Origin: JBDSSS01 sp039928615
GTDB taxonomy: Bacteria > Actinomycetota > Actinomycetes > Actinomycetales > Dermatophilaceae
NCBI GenBank assembly: GCA_039928615.1
Contig: JBDSSS010000142.1
Location: 1-16,127 of the forward strand
Direction: 5' to 3'
DNA length: 16,127 nt
Position 1 is the stretch's first letter; each line of letters starts with the position of its first letter. Under the pieces are notes generated by a model. The model ran no database searches and was not told the DNA's origin. It saw only the letters and a program-made list of their open reading frames with translations. This document shows positions 13,266 through 16,127 of the stretch, piece after piece. Both the position numbers and the translations under genes were made by a program.

Positions 13266-13463
13266 GTGTCGAGCCGCCGGTCCCGTGACGGTCTCTCCAT
13301 CGGCTACCGCGTCGGCTTCCGACTGCGGCTGATCGGCCTGACCGTCTTCGGGCCGGCTGAGCTCGGGTCGGCTCAGGACCCCAAGATGCAGCTCGAGCGC
13401 GAGCGGGAGGCCCGCGTGGCGGCGGCGCGGGCTGCACGGGCGGCCCAGGCGGCCCGCGACTGA
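13266..13463 (+). CDS. Small hypothetical protein, 65 residues
   Basis: I do not recognise this protein. It starts at GTG 13266 behind a strong AAAGGAG (13252-13258) with 7-base spacing. It has a basic N-terminus (MSSRRSRDG), a central stretch GYRVGFRLRLIGLTVFGPAELG (about 13-34) that could be an amphipathic or membrane-touching helix, a short linker AQDPKMQ, and a highly charged then Ala/Arg-rich C-terminal helix (about 41-65). It is divergent from the OhrR-like repressor across the shared operator-like palindromes, so it is probably the repressor's main local target and induced by the same oxidant or ligand. It converges on the TetR gene with a 56-base gap. A frame extending upstream to 13221 would cross the operator and is less likely. 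Confidence 0.65.
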   Translation: MSSRRSRDGLSIGYRVGFRLRLIGLTVFGPAELGSAQDPKMQLEREREARVAAARAARAAQAARD

Positions 13464-13519
13464 GCCGCGCCACCTCGCGCGGGTCCGAACGAGCCGTGGG
13501 GGAGCGGCGCCGCAGACCC

Positions 13520-14080
13520 TCAGGTGAGGGCGAGGAGCGCGCGCCCGATCCGGGTGATCTCCGTGCGCAGGTCGTCGTCCTCGATGTCGACGAGCATCGG
13601 GTCCATCCCGACCTGGGCGAGCCCGCCGCCGAGGAGCGACACACTGATCCGCCGCCGGGTCGACGGCTGGGGCCCGAGGAGCAGCTGACCGAGGCGCTCG
13701 GTGAGGAGCTGGAACTCGGGGTGGGCGTGCACGATCCGCACCGCGTCCGGGTCGCGGAAAAGCGTGGCGTAGAGCTGCCGCTCCTCGATCATCAGGTCGA
13801 CCAGTCCGGCCATGGCTGCCCCGGCGGCCGACGGCGACCAGGGCTCGACGTCGTCGTCGCCCGTGATCTCGTGGAGGGTCTCGAACGCCGGGGCGAGGAC
13901 GGCCAGGACGATCTCCTCCTTGGCCTTGAACTGGTAATAGACAGCAGCCTTGGTGACGCCGAGGTGGTCGGCGATCATCTGGAGCGAGGTGCCGCTGACG
14001 CCGAACTCGGCGAAGAGGTCGAGGGCCGCGGTGAGCACGCGCGCTCGGGCCGTGCCTCGGGGTGCGAGTGGTCGCGCCAT
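13520..14080 (-). CDS. TetR-family transcriptional repressor
   Basis: This 186-residue protein is a TetR-type regulator. The N-terminal helix-turn-helix is typical: ARARVLTAALDLFAEFGVSGTSLQMIADHLGVTKAAVYYQFKAKEEIV (11-58). The C-terminal two thirds form a helical ligand-binding and dimer domain with no recognisable ligand signature. ATG 14080 has GGAGG 5 bases upstream. It is divergent from the MMPL transporter with 185 bases between, the usual arrangement for a local efflux repressor. A 12-bp palindrome at 14169-14180 lies at the -35 region expected for both promoters. A possible -10 box for this gene, TAGCGT, reads on the minus strand at 14153-14158. The transcript would carry a leader of about 65 bases containing four 8-bp repeats. 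Confidence 0.92.
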   Translation of the reverse strand: MARPLAPRGTARARVLTAALDLFAEFGVSGTSLQMIADHLGVTKAAVYYQFKAKEEIVLAVLAPAFETLHEITGDDDVEPWSPSAAGAAMAGLVDLMIEERQLYATLFRDPDAVRIVHAHPEFQLLTERLGQLLLGPQPSTRRRISVSLLGGGLAQVGMDPMLVDIEDDDLRTEITRIGRALLALT

Positions 14081-14092
14081 GGTCGCCTCCTG

Positions 14093-14124
14093 GGCCGTGC
14101 TGCCGTGATGCCGTTCTGCCGTGA
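14093..14124. repeat. Imperfect tandem repeat, 8-bp unit x4
   Basis: The units are GGCCGTGC, TGCCGTGA, TGCCGTTC and TGCCGTGA in direct succession, within the presumed 5' leader of the TetR gene. Function unknown. Confidence 0.6.
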
Positions 14125-14168
14125 AGCCGGACGGGTGACCGACATCGCCGTCACGCTACACCGGAGCT

Positions 14169-14180
14169 AGCCGATCGGCT
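14169..14180. promoter_or_regulatory. Palindrome, candidate TetR operator
   Basis: AGCCGATCGGCT is a perfect 12-bp palindrome between the divergent TetR and MMPL genes. It touches the -35 TTGCTC of the transporter promoter and falls at the expected -35 of the TetR promoter. A direct repeat CTAGCC occurs at 14167-14172 and 14190-14195, the first copy overlapping it. Confidence 0.45.
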
Positions 14181-14208
14181 TGCTCTCACCTAGCCATTCG
14201 ACTAACTT
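14180..14208 (+). promoter_or_regulatory. Promoter of MMPL transporter gene
   Basis: TTGCTC (14180-14185) and TAACTT (14203-14208) are separated by 17 bases, a normal -35/-10 arrangement. Initiation would be near 14215, leaving a leader of about 50 bases before GTG 14266. Confidence 0.45.
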
Positions 14209-14265
14209 GATGGGGATCGTCCCGGCCGACGCCGCCCGGACTCCATCACTCTCGAGAGGTCCTCC

Positions 14266-16127
14266 GTGGCTGCCTTCCTCTACCGCGTCGGCCGGTGGTC
14301 CTTCCGTCGCCGCGGTGTCGTCCTGCTCCTCTGGGCGCTCGTCCTCGGAGGGGTCGGTGCCGGCGCGCTCACCCTGTCGGGCCCGACGAGCAACGCGTTC
14401 TCCATCCCGGGGACCGAGTCGCAACGCGCACTCGACCTGCTCACCGAGCGAACCGGCGCCAACGCCGAGGTGGCAACGGCGCGTGTCGTGTTCATCGCGG
14501 GGGACGGCGCATCCCTTGCCGACCCGGCCGCCACGAAGGCGATCGAGCAGACGGTCGCGTCGCTGGCCTCGCTGCCGCAGGTGCGGTCCGCCGCCGATCC
14601 CTTCGTCACCCAGTCGGTCTCGCGAGACGGGGGCACTGCCTTCTCGACCGTGACGTATGCCGTCAAGGCGACCGACCTCACCGACGCGGACCGCGAGGCC
14701 CTGCTGGCCGCCACCCGGTCGGCCGAGGCGGCCGGCGTCGACGTCGAGGTCGGCGGTGACGCGACCCAGGTCGCCCCGGCCCAGAGTGCGAGCGAGGGCA
14801 TCGGTCTGCTCGTCGCCGCGCTCGTGCTCGTCATCACCTTCGGCTCCCTCGTCGCCGCCGGGCTGCCGCTCCTCACGGCAGTCATCGGCGTCGGCCTCGG
14901 CTTCCTCGGGATCGAGGTCGCCAGCGGCTTCGTCGAGCTGAGCTCGACGACCTCGTCGCTGGCCCTGATGCTCGGCCTCGCCGTCGGCATCGACTACGCC
15001 CTGTTCATCGTCTCGCGCTACCGACACGAGCTGCTCCAGCGGCGCAGCCCGCAGGAGGCCATCGGGCGTGCCGTCGGCACCGCCGGCTCAGCCGTCGTCG
15101 TCGCCGGGGCCACCGTCGTCATCGCGCTCGCCGCCCTGTCCGTCGTCGGCATCCCGTTCCTGACCCAGATGGGTCTCGCCGCAGCCGCCACCGTCCTCTT
15201 CTCCGTCATCATCGCGCTGACCCTGCTGCCCGCCCTGCTCGGCTTCCTCGGACTCCGGGTGCTCGGTCGTGCGGGCCTGGCCTCGCGCGACTCCGAGAGC
15301 AACGGCGGTGTGGGTGCAGGACGTCACCGCATGGTCAAGGCGCCCTTCGGGGAGCGCTGGGCGCGTGGGGTGCTCCGACACCGCGTGGTGGCACTCGTCG
15401 TCACCGTCGTGGCGCTCGGTGCGGTCGCCGTGCCCGCCCTCGACCTGCGCCTGGCCCTGCCCTCGGACGGCACCGCCTCCGTGGACACGACCCAGCGACG
15501 CGCCTACGACGCGCTCGCTGCGGGGTTCGGCCCCGGTTTCAACGGTCCGCTGATCATCGTGGCCGACCTCGCCTCCGCCCCGGACCCGACCACGGCCACC
15601 CAGACCATCGCCACCGACCTGGCTGCCGTGCCCGGGGTGGTGGCGGTCACCCCGCCGCAGCAGGACCCGAGCGGTACGACCGCGATCTACTCCGTCATCC
15701 CTGCGAGCGGACCGGCCGACGTCGCGACCGAGGACCTCGTCAACGGCATCCGCGCAGATGCCGTGACGTGGCGCAGCGACACGGGCGCGGAGGTCTACGT
15801 CACCGGCACCACGGCCGTCGGCATCGACGTGTCCGAAAAGCTGGCCGGTGCGCTCGGCCCCTACCTCGGGGTCGTCGTCGGCCTCGCCTTCCTGCTGCTC
15901 ATGCTCGTCTTCCGCAGCCTCCTCGTGCCGCTCAAGGCCGTCGTCGGCTTCCTGCTGAGTGTCGCCGCCGCGTTCGGCGCGGTCGTCCTCGTTTTCCAGA
16001 ACGGCTGGGCGGCAGACCTGCTCGGGGTGAGCGCGACGGGACCCATCATCAGCTTCCTGCCGATCCTGCTCGTCGGGATCCTCTTCGGACTGGCCATGGA
16101 CTACGAGGTCTTCCTCGTGACCCGGAT
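14266..16127 (+). CDS. MMPL-family RND transporter, 3' end outside window
   Basis: The first 620 residues of an MMPL (mycobacterial membrane protein large-type) RND exporter are present; the gene runs off the right edge. It begins with a short cytoplasmic segment and helix (about 18-38), then a periplasmic domain (about 40-175), then a membrane bundle with GIDYALFIVSRYRHEL (241-256), the conserved helix-4 motif. A cytoplasmic loop, a second periplasmic domain and a second bundle follow, ending at AMDYEVFLVTR (610-620), the equivalent motif of the second half. The Asp-Tyr pairs in both motifs, which form the proton relay in MmpL3-type proteins, are intact. The substrate may be a lipid or drug. 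The GTG start at 14266 has an AGAGG about 7 bases upstream. It is probably repressed by the divergent TetR. Confidence 0.9.
   Translation, partial: MAAFLYRVGRWSFRRRGVVLLLWALVLGGVGAGALTLSGPTSNAFSIPGTESQRALDLLTERTGANAEVATARVVFIAGDGASLADPAATKAIEQTVASLASLPQVRSAADPFVTQSVSRDGGTAFSTVTYAVKATDLTDADREALLAATRSAEAAGVDVEVGGDATQVAPAQSASEGIGLLVAALVLVITFGSLVAAGLPLLTAVIGVGLGFLGIEVASGFVELSSTTSSLALMLGLAVGIDYALFIVSRYRHELLQRRSPQEAIGRAVGTAGSAVVVAGATVVIALAALSVVGIPFLTQMGLAAAATVLFSVIIALTLLPALLGFLGLRVLGRAGLASRDSESNGGVGAGRHRMVKAPFGERWARGVLRHRVVALVVTVVALGAVAVPALDLRLALPSDGTASVDTTQRRAYDALAAGFGPGFNGPLIIVADLASAPDPTTATQTIATDLAAVPGVVAVTPPQQDPSGTTAIYSVIPASGPADVATEDLVNGIRADAVTWRSDTGAEVYVTGTTAVGIDVSEKLAGALGPYLGVVVGLAFLLLMLVFRSLLVPLKAVVGFLLSVAAAFGAVVLVFQNGWAADLLGVSATGPIISFLPILLVGILFGLAMDYEVFLVTR

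Noticed and set aside
14167..15027. A 286-codon minus-strand open frame
   Set aside because: It is antisense to the MMPL transporter, whose plus-strand translation has clear membrane helices and family motifs.

Overview
The window is GC-rich (about 70%), with dense genes, frequent GTG starts, leaderless promoters of the TAnnnT type, and proteins of actinobacterial type. A member of the Micrococcales, perhaps Intrasporangiaceae, is the best guess; that is inference from protein flavour, as no 16S or other marker is present.

Layout. (1) 37-1897, minus strand: yaaA followed by an ArsB/SLC13-type permease. (2) From a 38-bp divergent promoter region, plus strand: an RNB-domain ribonuclease (1948-3405), a 50-bp palindrome, prfC (release factor 3), and a spermidine-synthase-like protein that starts 4 bases after prfC ends. 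(3) 6024-6425: rnpB, the RNase P RNA (class A), with its own -10 box and an intrinsic terminator with a T-tract. (4) 6512-10455: a tight four-gene operon of GAF-SpoIIE/PP2C phosphatase, cellulose-synthase-like GT2 glycosyltransferase with a large insert, STAS antagonist and HATPase anti-sigma-type kinase. It ends at a strong hairpin and a 10-bp tandem repeat. (5) 10550-11601, minus: a secreted GH26-like glycoside hydrolase broken by a one-base frameshift. (6) 11732-12699: arr (rifamycin ADP-ribosyltransferase, minus) and a divergent DUF4440/NTF2-like protein. (7) 12705-13463: an OhrR-like MarR regulator divergent from a 65-residue small protein, with an operator-like palindrome cluster between them. 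(8) 13520-end: a TetR regulator divergent from an MMPL transporter that runs off the right edge.

The most interesting block is region 4 with region 5. A complete partner-switching module (phosphatase, STAS, kinase) is translationally interleaved with a membrane polysaccharide synthase, with no sigma factor in sight and a polysaccharide hydrolase convergent to it. The synthase has about 150 extra residues between its FFCGS and TED motifs. This suggests an exopolysaccharide system whose synthase, or a distant sigma factor, is controlled by serine phosphorylation of the STAS protein. The right third holds stress and drug-response genes, each paired with its own regulator.
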